Position numbers and translations under genes: made by a program. Shown here piece after piece: positions 1 to 8,463 of a stretch of DNA of 64,000 nt. This DNA is from Halorientalis salina (lineage in GTDB: Archaea; Halobacteriota; Halobacteria; Halobacteriales; Haloarculaceae). Under the pieces are notes generated by a model. The model saw only the letters and a list, made by a program, of their open reading frames with translations, searched no databases and had not been told where the DNA came from. Where the stretch lies: assembly GCF_005049285.1 (NCBI RefSeq), contig NZ_SOSC01000001.1, positions 310,001 through 374,000 of the forward strand, read 5' to 3'. Within the stretch, counting starts at the first letter, position 1; the number at the start of each line of letters is the position of its first letter.

Positions 1-308
1 ACGCCGCCGACGAACGCGGTCCGCGAGACGGGATAGGTCCGTATCGTTTCGAGTTCGCCGCGCTGGGCGTCGGCGAATATCGCCCGATAGCCGAAGGCAA
101 AGGCCAGCACCGGGACGAGCACCTCGACCGGTCGCAGCAGGTCGAGCGTGAGCGGAAGGTACCCGCCGGTCCCGGCGGCGACGACCAGGCCGACGATCAC
201 CAGAAAATAGCCCGCTGCGAGCACCGCGATGGTCCGGGTCCGCAGGAGCGTGCGGAACTCCCGCTGGGCGAACACCAGCGCGGTCCGACCGGCCTCGCGC
301 ACGGTCAC
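1..308 (-). CDS. nosY: NosY-like ABC-2 permease, partial (continues past left edge)
   Basis: Membrane permease expected to pair with the NosF ATPase next to it, in the ABC transporter that supports maturation of the copper enzyme nitrous oxide reductase. Only the first 102 or so codons are inside the window. I read a GTG start whose GTGA overlaps the nosF stop codon, a sign of translational coupling. Two hydrophobic stretches (about residues 27-46 and 60-79) are followed by a FADAQRGELE and TYPVSR segment typical of ABC-2 permeases. The remaining membrane segments lie off the left edge, so intactness cannot be judged. Assignment to NosY rests on the segment pattern and on operon position. Confidence 0.75.
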   Translation of the reverse strand, partial: MTVREAGRTALVFAQREFRTLLRTRTIAVLAAGYFLVIVGLVVAAGTGGYLPLTLDLLRPVEVLVPVLAFAFGYRAIFADAQRGELETIRTYPVSRTAFVGG

Positions 309-1045
309 GCTGACCCTCCCGTCCCGTCGACTCGCGTCGCCACCTCGCCGGATTCATGGCTCACGAGCGCTGACATGGCGTCTTCGAGGTCAGCCGCGCC
401 CGTCTCCGCGAGCAACTCGTCGGGCGCGCCCGTCGCAGCGATCTGCCCGCGGTCGATCAGGACGGTGTCGTCGGCGATTCGCGAGACGGCCCCGAGGTCG
501 TGGGTCGCGACGATGACGGCCGCGCCGTCGTCGGCGAGTTCGGAGATGGTCTCGGTGATGTGGTGACTCATCATCGGGTCCAGGCCGCTGGAGGGTTCGT
601 CGAGGACCAGCAGTCCCGGATCGCCGATGGTCGCCTGTGCGATGCCGAGCAGGCGCGTCATACCGCCCGAGAGGGCTTCGACGCGCCGGTCCGGGACGCC
701 ACTGAGTCCGACGCGGTCCATGGCCGATTCGGTGTCGACGGACTCGCCCACGAGGTCGCCGTAGAACGACAGCGTCTCGCGGACGGTAAACTGCGGGCGA
801 AACGCCGGTGCCTGGGCGAGGTAGCCGACCGGACGCGTCCCGGTCGACGGTCGGTCGACGCTGCCGCTGTCGGGAACCAGCAGTCCCGCGACTGCGCGCA
901 GCATCGTCGTCTTGCCCGAGCCGTTCGGGCCGATGAGACACGTCACGGTCCCGGGGTCGACGCCGAAGGTAACGTCCTCGATGACGGTGAGGTCGCCGAA
1001 ACTGACGGTGACTGCCTCGACGCTGAGTCCGACTGTCTCTGTCAT
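305..1045 (-). CDS. nosF: NosF-like ABC transporter ATP-binding protein
   Basis: Cytoplasmic ATPase of the NosFY transporter, 246 aa, the normal length for the family. Walker A GPNGSGKT lies at residues 39-46, the Q-loop in YLAQAP at 75-80, the signature LSGGM at 125-129, Walker B LLVLDEP at 145-151 and the H-loop His at 182. All motors are intact, so it should hydrolyse ATP. It overlaps nosD upstream by ATGA (1042-1045) and the permease downstream by GTGA, so the four nos genes read as one minus-strand operon. The motifs alone would fit any ABC-2 exporter ATPase; the nosD and nosL neighbours give the specific role. Confidence 0.88.
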   Translation of the reverse strand: MTETVGLSVEAVTVSFGDLTVIEDVTFGVDPGTVTCLIGPNGSGKTTMLRAVAGLLVPDSGSVDRPSTGTRPVGYLAQAPAFRPQFTVRETLSFYGDLVGESVDTESAMDRVGLSGVPDRRVEALSGGMTRLLGIAQATIGDPGLLVLDEPSSGLDPMMSHHITETISELADDGAAVIVATHDLGAVSRIADDTVLIDRGQIAATGAPDELLAETGAADLEDAMSALVSHESGEVATRVDGTGGSA

Positions 1046-2934
1046 GGGTGTGTTGCGTTCAGTTTCGATAGTTGCTCCGGATTCACCGGTTGTGCCAGCG
1101 TTGCAGTGTCGACGATGCCGCTTTCGCGGAGCCCGGGGACGGCGCTCTGGACGTTCCGGATCATCCCGACCGCGGGCGACTCCCTGAGCGTGACCGTCCC
1201 GCTCGCGTTCAGGAGCGCCCCCTCGATGTCATCGGTCGGGTAGTAGGCCGCATCGAGGGTCCCGTCGCCGTCCGCGTCCCGGCCCGGAAGCGGCCCCCAG
1301 TAGTTACCGCGGTCCTCGGTCCACAGGCGAATCGGGCCGCGAAGGGGCTGCACCTGAACCTCGTTGTCGACGATGTCGTTCCGGGCCACCTCGTTGGAGG
1401 GCAACAGCGTGCTCGCCCGCAAGCCGAGGTCGTTCCCGGCGACGACGTTCCCCGTAATGACCGACCGGTCCGCGCCGAAGGTGATTCCAATGCCGTTGTC
1501 GACGACCACGTTGTCGGCGATGTAGGAGGCGGACCCGGACATCGAGAGTCCGATATCGTTCCGGCGCACGTCGTTCCCGAGGAGCACGTTCCCGCGGGGA
1601 CGCGTCATGACGATGACGCCCGCGTTCGTCCCCCGCATGGTGTTGTTCGCCACCACCGACCCGGAGGTGTACATCTCGTGGACGCCGTACCGCATGTCCA
1701 CCATACGGTTGTCCCTGACGACGATGCCCGGCGTGCGGTGGGTGTAGACGCCGTCTCGACCGCCCTGAACCGAGATGTTCTGGACCACGATGGGATCGTA
1801 CATCGCGACCACGCCCATGAAGCCCTCGACCCACTCCTCACTGCCGCGCACGGTACTGTCGCGAACCACCGTCCCGGAACTGTTGTGGACGATGAGCCCC
1901 GTGGCCGGCGTGTCGACGTGGACGCCCGAGACGAGCGACCCGGATGCGTTCTCGAACCTGATGGCCGAGTCGCCGCGGCCGTAGGCGACCCGGATGCGTT
2001 CGTCCCAGTCGTCGCCCACCTCCGCGAGCGACCGCGTCCCGTTCGGCCCGACTCCCGATACGCGGAGGTCGGTGACTGCCGACCCCGACGCTCGCATCTC
2101 CAGGACCGTCCCAGTCCCCGGACCCCTGAGATGAGTCTCGTTGCCCGCGCCCGTGATCGTCACCGGTTTGTCGACGGTCAGGTTCACGTCGTAGGTCCCC
2201 GGCGGCAATCGGACGGTCGTGTTCGGCTCCGCCCGTTCGATGGCTGTCGACAGGTTCGGCGCGTCCTCGCCGACGACGACGGAGACCGGCCGGTCGGCCA
2301 GCGTGGCTGTCCGCCGCACGCTCTCGTCAGCCCACGCCGAGCGGTTGTTGACGATGGTGTCGCGTTGCTCCCCGGGATCCGTGCGTTGCGTATCGGTCCG
2401 AGCCAGCAGTTCGTTCCACTCGACGACCCTGCCGTCGTACTCGTCTGCGAACGACCGCGCTGCGTCCGGGGACGAGAAGGGGACGACGGCTGGACCACCC
2501 GGTGTCCGGGCGCGGCTCTCGACGACGAAGTGGGCCTGACGCGCCGGGACCCACGAGATGTTGATGCTGCTGTTCGCGACGAGATAGTCACCTGCCGCCA
2601 GGGTCGGTTTGGCGCCGGTGTAATCGGTTACCAGTACTTCGATCGGACGCCCGAACTGCCGTGCAGTTCCCCGGGCAGCCAGGTGGTCCGCCGCCGCGTC
2701 GACGCCGTAGTAGCCGACGACGTACTGATACTGCGTGTAAAACACCTGTGCCTGCGGGATGCTGTAGCCAGCGTCCTCGGCCTGGAGGACGTCCACGCCC
2801 GACAAGCCGAGCCGCAGCGTCTCGTCGAACGGCACTGGCTGCACGCTCCGGTCGACGTCCGGGGAGACGGTGAACCCGGTCGCCATCACCGCCAGGACGG
2901 CCAACAGGGCGACGAGCGCGTACTTGACGTCCAT
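1042..2934 (-). CDS. nosD: NosD, secreted beta-helix protein with an N-terminal NosL-like segment
   Basis: Exported accessory protein for nitrous oxide reductase maturation, 630 aa. A hydrophobic N-terminal segment (residues 4-22) acts as signal or anchor. Residues about 225-560 are a right-handed parallel beta-helix (CASH/NosD repeats) with many short repeats of the V..N.......I...G type. Oddly, residues about 98-178 resemble the NosL fold: the stretch FSSPDAARSFADEYDGRVV (153-171) closely matches FSADDDAGSFADEYGGERV in the NosL encoded just upstream. This suggests a NosL-like domain fused into NosD. The NosL CxxCGM copper motif is not present in that segment. Overlaps nosF; 3 bp separate it from nosL. 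Confidence 0.88.
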   Translation of the reverse strand: MDVKYALVALLAVLAVMATGFTVSPDVDRSVQPVPFDETLRLGLSGVDVLQAEDAGYSIPQAQVFYTQYQYVVGYYGVDAAADHLAARGTARQFGRPIEVLVTDYTGAKPTLAAGDYLVANSSINISWVPARQAHFVVESRARTPGGPAVVPFSSPDAARSFADEYDGRVVEWNELLARTDTQRTDPGEQRDTIVNNRSAWADESVRRTATLADRPVSVVVGEDAPNLSTAIERAEPNTTVRLPPGTYDVNLTVDKPVTITGAGNETHLRGPGTGTVLEMRASGSAVTDLRVSGVGPNGTRSLAEVGDDWDERIRVAYGRGDSAIRFENASGSLVSGVHVDTPATGLIVHNSSGTVVRDSTVRGSEEWVEGFMGVVAMYDPIVVQNISVQGGRDGVYTHRTPGIVVRDNRMVDMRYGVHEMYTSGSVVANNTMRGTNAGVIVMTRPRGNVLLGNDVRRNDIGLSMSGSASYIADNVVVDNGIGITFGADRSVITGNVVAGNDLGLRASTLLPSNEVARNDIVDNEVQVQPLRGPIRLWTEDRGNYWGPLPGRDADGDGTLDAAYYPTDDIEGALLNASGTVTLRESPAVGMIRNVQSAVPGLRESGIVDTATLAQPVNPEQLSKLNATHP

Positions 2935-2937
2935 CCC

Positions 2938-3618
2938 TCACATCCCGAGCTGGGCGATCAGTTCCGGTGTCACGTCTTCGACCGCCACACGCTCGCCCCC
3001 GTATTCGTCGGCGAACGACCCCGCGTCGTCGTCGGCCGAGAACGCGATGAGGTCCTGACCCATCGCGCCCTCGACCGACGAGCCGGCGACGAACGTCACC
3101 TCGCTGGCCGTGGTGAAGGCGTCGGCTTCGGGATGCGTCGAAATCATCGTCGTGCCCTCGTCCTCGAAGACGTCGTACTCGACTGTCGAGTAATCGGTGA
3201 CGTACATGACGGATCGCTCCCAGCCGCGGTCCTGGCGCTCGAAGTCGTACTGAAACGCCTCCCAGGTGCTGTCGAACCGCGCCGGGTTCTCGTGGCCGGA
3301 AGGCTCGTTGTCGGGATAGAAGATTTCGGTGGTCGGTCCCGGGTGGTTCGGGATGATCATGCCACAGACCTCGCAGGCGTCGTCCGTGGTCAGGGTGATC
3401 GCGTCCGGCAGGTCCGCAGTCGTCGTCTCGCCGCCGGGGCCGGTCGTCTCCGAACAACCCGCTAGCGCCAGGGCCGCGCCGGCAGCGACGCCGCCGAGCA
3501 GCCGTCGCCGCGAGAGTCCGGCCGTCGGCGTCGTTCCACAAGCTCCGCGCGTTTCGTGCTCGCAGGGTCCGGTCGTCCGTCCGTGTGAACAGGGTTCGTG
3601 AGGGTTGTCGTCTTGCAT
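2938..3618 (-). CDS. nosL: NosL, Tat-exported copper-binding lipoprotein
   Basis: Copper chaperone-type lipoprotein of the nitrous oxide reductase system, 226 aa. A twin-arginine motif SRRRLLGG (36-43) precedes a hydrophobic stretch and a lipobox LAGC with Cys55, so it should be exported folded and lipid-anchored on the outer face. The copper motif CEVCGMI is at 82-88. The C-terminal FADEYGG (202-208) is the conserved NosL end. Unusual is a Cys/His-rich stretch (Cys10, His12, Cys19, His21, Cys27) before the Tat motif, which would be cytoplasmic or cleaved off; there is no internal Met before the RR motif to start from. First gene of the operon. Confidence 0.9.
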   Translation of the reverse strand: MQDDNPHEPCSHGRTTGPCEHETRGACGTTPTAGLSRRRLLGGVAAGAALALAGCSETTGPGGETTTADLPDAITLTTDDACEVCGMIIPNHPGPTTEIFYPDNEPSGHENPARFDSTWEAFQYDFERQDRGWERSVMYVTDYSTVEYDVFEDEGTTMISTHPEADAFTTASEVTFVAGSSVEGAMGQDLIAFSADDDAGSFADEYGGERVAVEDVTPELIAQLGM

Positions 3619-3753
3619 ACGTTGTGGACAGCTACGTCACAGGCATTTGGTTTCAGGCCGTTACTTCACTGGATCTATTCGCTCATTACCTAATTGGGTA
3701 TTCACTGTTTTCACAATATGAGAACCGATCGGGCGTCCACGTACCGACAGGGC

Positions 3754-4797
3754 TTACGTGTCACGTCGTTCGCGAACGCACTCCTCGATCGGCGCGAGGA
3801 TCTCGTCGGAGACGGCGTAGGGATCGGTCTCGCGGTCCATGACGCGGTCGACGAACGCCTCGATGCCGCCACGGCGATCGACCTCCGCGGCCAGCAGGTC
3901 GCTGGCGTCCTCACGGAGGAGCGTCCGGATCTCGGCGGCGTACCGCGAGCGGGCCTTGGCTTCGAGCTGTCCCGACGCCGTCAGGTACTCGGCGTGGTCC
4001 TCGAGCACCGAGCACAGTTCGCCGACGCCCTCGCCGGTTTTGGCGACCGTCTCGACGATGGGCGGCGTCCACGAGTGCTCCCCGTCGGTGTCGGTGTCCG
4101 TGCCGTCCGGTTCCGTCTCGACCGCGCCGTGGTGCCCCGTCGCGACCGCGACCTCGTTGCGTCGCCCCTCGATCATCTCGCGCAGTTCGTGGACCGTCCG
4201 ATCGGCACCGTCCAGATCGGCCTTGTTGACGACGAACAGGTCCGCGATTTCGAGGATGCCGGCCTTGAGCATCTGCACGTCGTCGCCGCTGCCCGGCGGG
4301 ACCAGCACCGCGACGGTGTCGGCGGTGCGGACGATGTCGACCTCGTTCTGGCCGGCCCCCACCGTCTCGATGATGACTTTGTCCTTCCCGAACGCGTCGA
4401 GGGCCTTGACGGCGTCCGTCGTGGCCGTCGAGAGCCCGCCGAGCGATCCGCGGGCCGACATCGACCGGAAGAACACGTCCATGTCGCCGGTGTTCGAGGC
4501 CATTCGGATTCGGTCACCGAGCACCGCCCCGCCGGTAAAGGGCGAGGACGGATCGATGGCGATGACGCCGACGGTGAGTCCCTGCTCGCGGTAGGCTTCG
4601 GCGAGTTTGTCGACCAGCGTGGACTTGCCGGCACCAGGGCTGCCCGTGACGCCGATGACGTCCGCGTCGCCGGTGTGTTCGTGGAGCCGCGAGACCAGTT
4701 CCCGATAGCCGGGCGCGCGGTCCTCGATCTTCGTGATCGTGCGAGCCAGGGCTCTGTGTTCGCCCGCGAGCAGGGCCTCGATCAGTTCGTCCGTCAT
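3754..4797 (-). CDS. meaB: Methylmalonyl-CoA mutase-associated GTPase MeaB (ArgK family)
   Basis: G3E-family GTPase that guards methylmalonyl-CoA mutase and controls loading of adenosylcobalamin; 347 aa, a normal length. Walker A GSPGAGKST is at residues 52-60. The DPSSPFTGGAVLGDRIRM segment is the family switch region, ETVGAGQNEVD is the G3 region and NKAD gives base specificity. All GTP-binding elements are intact. Its start overlaps the stop of the B12-domain gene upstream (ATGA, 4794-4797), so enzyme part and chaperone are translationally coupled. The catalytic large subunit of the mutase is not in this window. Older databases call this family ArgK, a misnomer for an arginine transport kinase. 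Confidence 0.94.
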   Translation of the reverse strand: MTDELIEALLAGEHRALARTITKIEDRAPGYRELVSRLHEHTGDADVIGVTGSPGAGKSTLVDKLAEAYREQGLTVGVIAIDPSSPFTGGAVLGDRIRMASNTGDMDVFFRSMSARGSLGGLSTATTDAVKALDAFGKDKVIIETVGAGQNEVDIVRTADTVAVLVPPGSGDDVQMLKAGILEIADLFVVNKADLDGADRTVHELREMIEGRRNEVAVATGHHGAVETEPDGTDTDTDGEHSWTPPIVETVAKTGEGVGELCSVLEDHAEYLTASGQLEAKARSRYAAEIRTLLREDASDLLAAEVDRRGGIEAFVDRVMDRETDPYAVSDEILAPIEECVRERRDT

Positions 4798-5210
4798 CGC
4801 TCCGGTGCGTTCTCACGGACGAACTCGATGATCTCGTCCATCGACGCGCCGGGTCCGAAGATGCGGGCCACGCCCGAGTCGAGTAACTCGTCGCGGTCCT
4901 CGTCGGGAATGATCCCGCCGACGAGCACCAGCGTGTCGTCGAGCGCGCCGTACTCCTCGAGTCCCTCCATGATCCGCGGCACCAGCGTGTTGTGGGCACC
5001 CGAGAGGATCGAGATGCCGAGTACGTCGACGTCTTCCTGGACTGCGGCCTGGACCACTTCGTCGGGTGCCTTGTGTAGCCCCGAGTAGATGACCTCGAAT
5101 CCCGCGTCGCGGAAGGCGCGCGCGATGACGTGTGCCCCGCGGTCGTGACCGTCTAACCCGACTTTGCCGACGAGACATCGGATGGTCCGCTGCTCCTGGT
5201 CAGCGCTCAT
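4794..5210 (-). CDS. mcmA2: Methylmalonyl-CoA mutase, stand-alone cobalamin-binding subunit
   Basis: Small (138 aa) B12-binding subunit that works with a separate catalytic subunit to interconvert methylmalonyl-CoA and succinyl-CoA, as in other archaea where the mutase is split. The DGHDRG motif (20-25) carries the cobalt-ligand His22, and the later LSGAH, GGIIP and GPGA elements complete the Rossmann-type B12 fold. I set the start at the Met of MSADQEQ (5210); the open frame extends upstream, but that part is unlike the family and overlaps the divergent membrane gene's leader. Coupled to meaB downstream. Confidence 0.92.
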   Translation of the reverse strand: MSADQEQRTIRCLVGKVGLDGHDRGAHVIARAFRDAGFEVIYSGLHKAPDEVVQAAVQEDVDVLGISILSGAHNTLVPRIMEGLEEYGALDDTLVLVGGIIPDEDRDELLDSGVARIFGPGASMDEIIEFVRENAPER

Positions 5211-5310
5211 GCGGGTTTGTAGCACGTTGTGGGCTTTCACTCTTGCCGTTGCCGTCCCCGACCGATCCGAACCCGACGGACTGATGGGCGTGCCGTCCAC
5301 AGAACCCCGT

Positions 5311-5952
5311 ATGGCTGTCGCCGATGAACCCCAAAGTTGGCCGAAGTCACACCCCCGCGCCGTAACCGCCGTCCTCTCCGTTCTCGGATACGCGCTCGTC
5401 GTCGGTGCCTTCGGCGGCCTGCTCCCCTTTCCGACGATCAGCCGCGACGCCGTCATCTTCCTGGGCGACGCCATCGCCGTCGTCAACACCCTGGCGCTGG
5501 CGGCGATCCTGACCGGCGTCTACTTCATCAAACGGGGCGAGGTCCGCAAACACCGCGCCGCGATGCTCACCGCCTTCGCGCTCATCATGGTCTTCCTCGT
5601 GCTGTACCTCCTGAAGGTCGGCGGCGGGTTCGAGAAGGCCATCCTCGCAGAGGGTGCGGTCTACTACACCTACCTGATTATGCTCGCCGTTCACATCCTG
5701 CTGTCGGCCCTGGCCGTGCCGGTCGTCCTCCACGCCGTCGTCCTGGGGTTGACCCACTCGCCGGAGGAACTCCGTGAGACCGTCCACGCCCGCGTCGGCC
5801 GCATCGCCGTGGCCGCCTGGGGCCTCTCGCTCGCGCTCGGCGTCATCACGTACATTCTGCTCAACCACGTCTACATGTGGACGCCACGGGGCCACAGCGC
5901 CGGTCTGGCCCTCCTGCTTCTCTCCACCCGGCCGCTCCTCGACCGGGAGTGA
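5311..5952 (+). CDS. DUF420 family multi-pass membrane protein
   Basis: Integral membrane protein of 213 aa with about six hydrophobic helices and the DUF420 pattern: an early N-T-L-A helix, KRGEVRKHRAAML between helices, LAVHILLS and a late GRIAVAAWGLSL segment. I set the start at MAVADEP (5311), because upstream in-frame sequence overlaps the divergent mutase subunit. DUF420 proteins often accompany respiratory-oxidase genes and conserve His residues that could bind heme or metal; this is family context, not proof. A paralogue lies at 35891-36451. Followed after 59 bp by a histidine kinase on the same strand. Confidence 0.85.
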   Translation: MAVADEPQSWPKSHPRAVTAVLSVLGYALVVGAFGGLLPFPTISRDAVIFLGDAIAVVNTLALAAILTGVYFIKRGEVRKHRAAMLTAFALIMVFLVLYLLKVGGGFEKAILAEGAVYYTYLIMLAVHILLSALAVPVVLHAVVLGLTHSPEELRETVHARVGRIAVAAWGLSLALGVITYILLNHVYMWTPRGHSAGLALLLLSTRPLLDRE

Positions 5953-6011
5953 GGGAGGGACGGTCGAACAGACAAACATAAAAATACGCGCGGCCAGGTT
6001 CGGTCACGCAC

Positions 6012-7643
6012 ATGGCCTCGGTTCGGGTCTGGCTCGTCGGCCTCTACATCGTCGCTGGACTGCTCCCGCTCTTTCTCTTCCCGTATGTCCTGGACAACCG
6101 TGATAAACCCGGCGCGACCGGGCTGGTCCTCCTGCTGTTCGGAGCCACCGTCTGGAGCGTAGCCACCGCTGTCGTCACGATGGCGACGACGGGGACACCC
6201 GCGTTCGTGGGCGAGAACCTCACGTCGCTGGGAGCAGGCGTCCTCGGAACCGGCTGGGTCCTCATGGCGGCCGAGTACGCCGGCATCGTCGTCCCGTCAC
6301 GGTCGACGGTCGGTGCGGTGCTCGGGGTGGGGGTCGTCCCGCAGCAACTCGTCGCCTGGACAAACCCGTTCCACGGGCTCTACTACCAGTCGATAGCGCC
6401 ATCGGCGTCACTGACCAGTGCGTCGACTGACGTCGGTCCCGCGTTCTGGGTGTTCGTCGTCGTCGGCTACACGTTCTTCTCCGTCGGCTTCCTCGTCCTC
6501 CTCACCGAGGTGCTCACCGCTGGCGGCGTTCGCCGGAAACAGAGTGTGTTCCTACTGGCGAGTACGCTGCCGATCGTCCTGCTCTCGTCCATCAGCGTGT
6601 TCGCGTTTCCCGAGGTCAGCCTGTCCCCGTTCAGCTTCGTCGGGATGGTGTTCATCGTCACCTGGGCGCTCTTCCGGAGTGATTTCCTGGATATCGTGCC
6701 GATCGCCCGAAAGGAACTCGTCGCGACCATGCACGACCCCATGCTCACCCTCGACGAGCAGGGGCAGGTCATCGACAGCAACGCGGCCGCCCGGGCGCTC
6801 GCCGAGGTCGAATCGGAATACACGGGTGTACAGGCGTCGGAGTTCCTCCCGGACCGTGCCTGGCAGAGCGTGGACGACGAGACGCACGTGACCGTCACCC
6901 GCGACGGCCGGGACCGACACTTCGTGCCGGACGTGTCGCGGCTCACCGACGCCCGGGGCAACGAGCGCGGACGGCTCGTGGTTCTCCGGGAGGTCACACG
7001 GCTCAAAGAACACGAGCAGCAACTCGAGCGACAGAACGAGCGCCTCGAGCAGTTCGCGTCGATGATCTCTCACGACCTGCGGAACCCGCTGAACGCGGCC
7101 CAACTCCGGTTCGATATCATCCGGGACGAGGCGACCGAGGAACACGCCGCGGCGGTCGAACGGAACCTCGACCGGATGGAAAGGATGATCGACGACATGC
7201 TGACGGTGGCCAGGGCTGGGGCGGACGTCGAAGACACCGAACCGGTCGATCTGCCCAGTCTCGTCGCGGAGGCCTGGGACACGGCAGAGACCGACGGGGC
7301 CACCCTGCACAGCGACTTGCCCCCGGACACGACCGTCGCGGCCGACCCGTCCCGGCTCCGGAACGTCTTCGAGAACCTGTTTCGCAACGCCACCGACCAC
7401 AACACCGCGCCCCCGACCGTCCGGGTCGGCACGCTTCCGGACGGGTTCTACGTCGAAGACGACGGCAGTGGCATCCCCGACGACGAGCGCGACGCGGTGT
7501 TCGATCGCGGGTACACGACCAGCGACGACGGCACCGGACTGGGACTCTCCATCGTGAGCGACATCGTCGAGGGCCACGGCTGGGAGATCACCGCCACCGA
7601 CGGCGAGGCCGGCGGGGCGCGGTTCGAGATCACGACGGAGTGA
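6012..7643 (+). CDS. Membrane sensor histidine kinase (7TM - PAS - HisKA - HATPase)
   Basis: Two-component sensor of 543 aa. Residues about 1-215 hold seven hydrophobic segments of the 7TM histidine-kinase N-terminal type, about 225-330 a PAS-like domain, then a short coiled coil (KEHEQQLERQNERLEQ). The H-box SHDLRNPLN carries the phospho-acceptor His354. The N-box NVFENLFRNATDH, G1 box DDGSGIPDDE and G2 box GTGLGLSI show an intact ATPase domain. No response regulator lies beside it; haloarchaeal kinases are often orphan. The signal is unknown. The ATG at 6012 is the natural start. Confidence 0.92.
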   Translation: MASVRVWLVGLYIVAGLLPLFLFPYVLDNRDKPGATGLVLLLFGATVWSVATAVVTMATTGTPAFVGENLTSLGAGVLGTGWVLMAAEYAGIVVPSRSTVGAVLGVGVVPQQLVAWTNPFHGLYYQSIAPSASLTSASTDVGPAFWVFVVVGYTFFSVGFLVLLTEVLTAGGVRRKQSVFLLASTLPIVLLSSISVFAFPEVSLSPFSFVGMVFIVTWALFRSDFLDIVPIARKELVATMHDPMLTLDEQGQVIDSNAAARALAEVESEYTGVQASEFLPDRAWQSVDDETHVTVTRDGRDRHFVPDVSRLTDARGNERGRLVVLREVTRLKEHEQQLERQNERLEQFASMISHDLRNPLNAAQLRFDIIRDEATEEHAAAVERNLDRMERMIDDMLTVARAGADVEDTEPVDLPSLVAEAWDTAETDGATLHSDLPPDTTVAADPSRLRNVFENLFRNATDHNTAPPTVRVGTLPDGFYVEDDGSGIPDDERDAVFDRGYTTSDDGTGLGLSIVSDIVEGHGWEITATDGEAGGARFEITTE

Positions 7644-7692
7644 GGTCCCGGTTGCCACGGCGACTGACCGCGACCACGCGCGCCCCCGAGCG

Positions 7693-8463
7693 TCAGTCCG
7701 TTCGCGGCAGAGCCGCCGCACCGCCGGCGAAGAACACGAGCGTCAGTCCGGCGAGCGCGCCCAGATAGAAGAGCGGTCCGGGCGGGGCCATCCCGAGGAA
7801 CGGCTCGGTGCCGGCCTCGTAGGTCACCCACCGAACTCCTCTGGCGAAGTACGTCAGCGGCGAGAGCTCCGTGGGGAGCCACGCCGGGAGCATCGCCGGC
7901 GCGACGAACGTCTCCGAGAGGAAGAGCAAGGGCAGGGCGAGCGCGTTGCTCGCCGCGATGACGCCGTCCTGTGAGTCCGCGAAGCTCCCGAGCATCGCGC
8001 CGAGGCCGCAAAACAGCGCGACGCCGAGGCCGACGAACGGAACGAGCAGCGGCGAGAACGTGATCTCCGCGCCGGTCACGAGGACGATGAGGCCGAGCAG
8101 CAGTATCCCGGCCAGGCCGATGACGACGACGTTGACGAGCGTCTGTGCCAGCAGCCACTCCCACCGGGAGAGCGGCGTCGTCGCCAGCTTCTCGAACTGG
8201 TTGCCCTCGCGGTGGCGCGCGACCTCGCTCCCCACCCGTGAGAGCGGGGTGAAGAGGACGACGACGGCCAGATAGCCGGGGACGTAGTACCCCGCCGGTT
8301 CGGAGAACAGCCCGCTCCCGGTCGGTTCCGTCTGGACCACTGCGCCGAAGATGAGGATGATGATGACCGGGAAGAAGAAGGTGAAAAAGACCGCCGTTCG
8401 ACGGCGCAGGAAGGAGTACCAGGCCGCGACGAACGCCGCCCCGATCCGGCCGGGTGCGCTCAT
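7693..8463 (-). CDS. ABC-2 type transporter permease
   Basis: Membrane permease, 256 aa, with about six hydrophobic segments and the ABC-2 layout: one helix near the N-terminus, an amphipathic GSEVARHREGNQFEKLATTPLSRWEW stretch after the second helix (positions roughly 85-112), then four more helices. It overlaps the upstream ATPase gene by 4 bp (8460-8463), so the two form a heterodimeric-subunit exporter of the DrrAB/NatAB kind. The substrate cannot be told; such haloarchaeal pairs are usually labelled drug or multidrug exporters only by similarity. Confidence 0.88.
   Translation of the reverse strand: MSAPGRIGAAFVAAWYSFLRRRTAVFFTFFFPVIIILIFGAVVQTEPTGSGLFSEPAGYYVPGYLAVVVLFTPLSRVGSEVARHREGNQFEKLATTPLSRWEWLLAQTLVNVVVIGLAGILLLGLIVLVTGAEITFSPLLVPFVGLGVALFCGLGAMLGSFADSQDGVIAASNALALPLLFLSETFVAPAMLPAWLPTELSPLTYFARGVRWVTYEAGTEPFLGMAPPGPLFYLGALAGLTLVFFAGGAAALPRTD

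Noticed and set aside
1072-3465. Long plus-strand open frame (about 800 codons) over the nos genes
   Set aside because: Antisense shadow of nosD and nosL caused by high GC; no family motif, His/Arg/Val-rich composition unlike haloarchaeal proteins.
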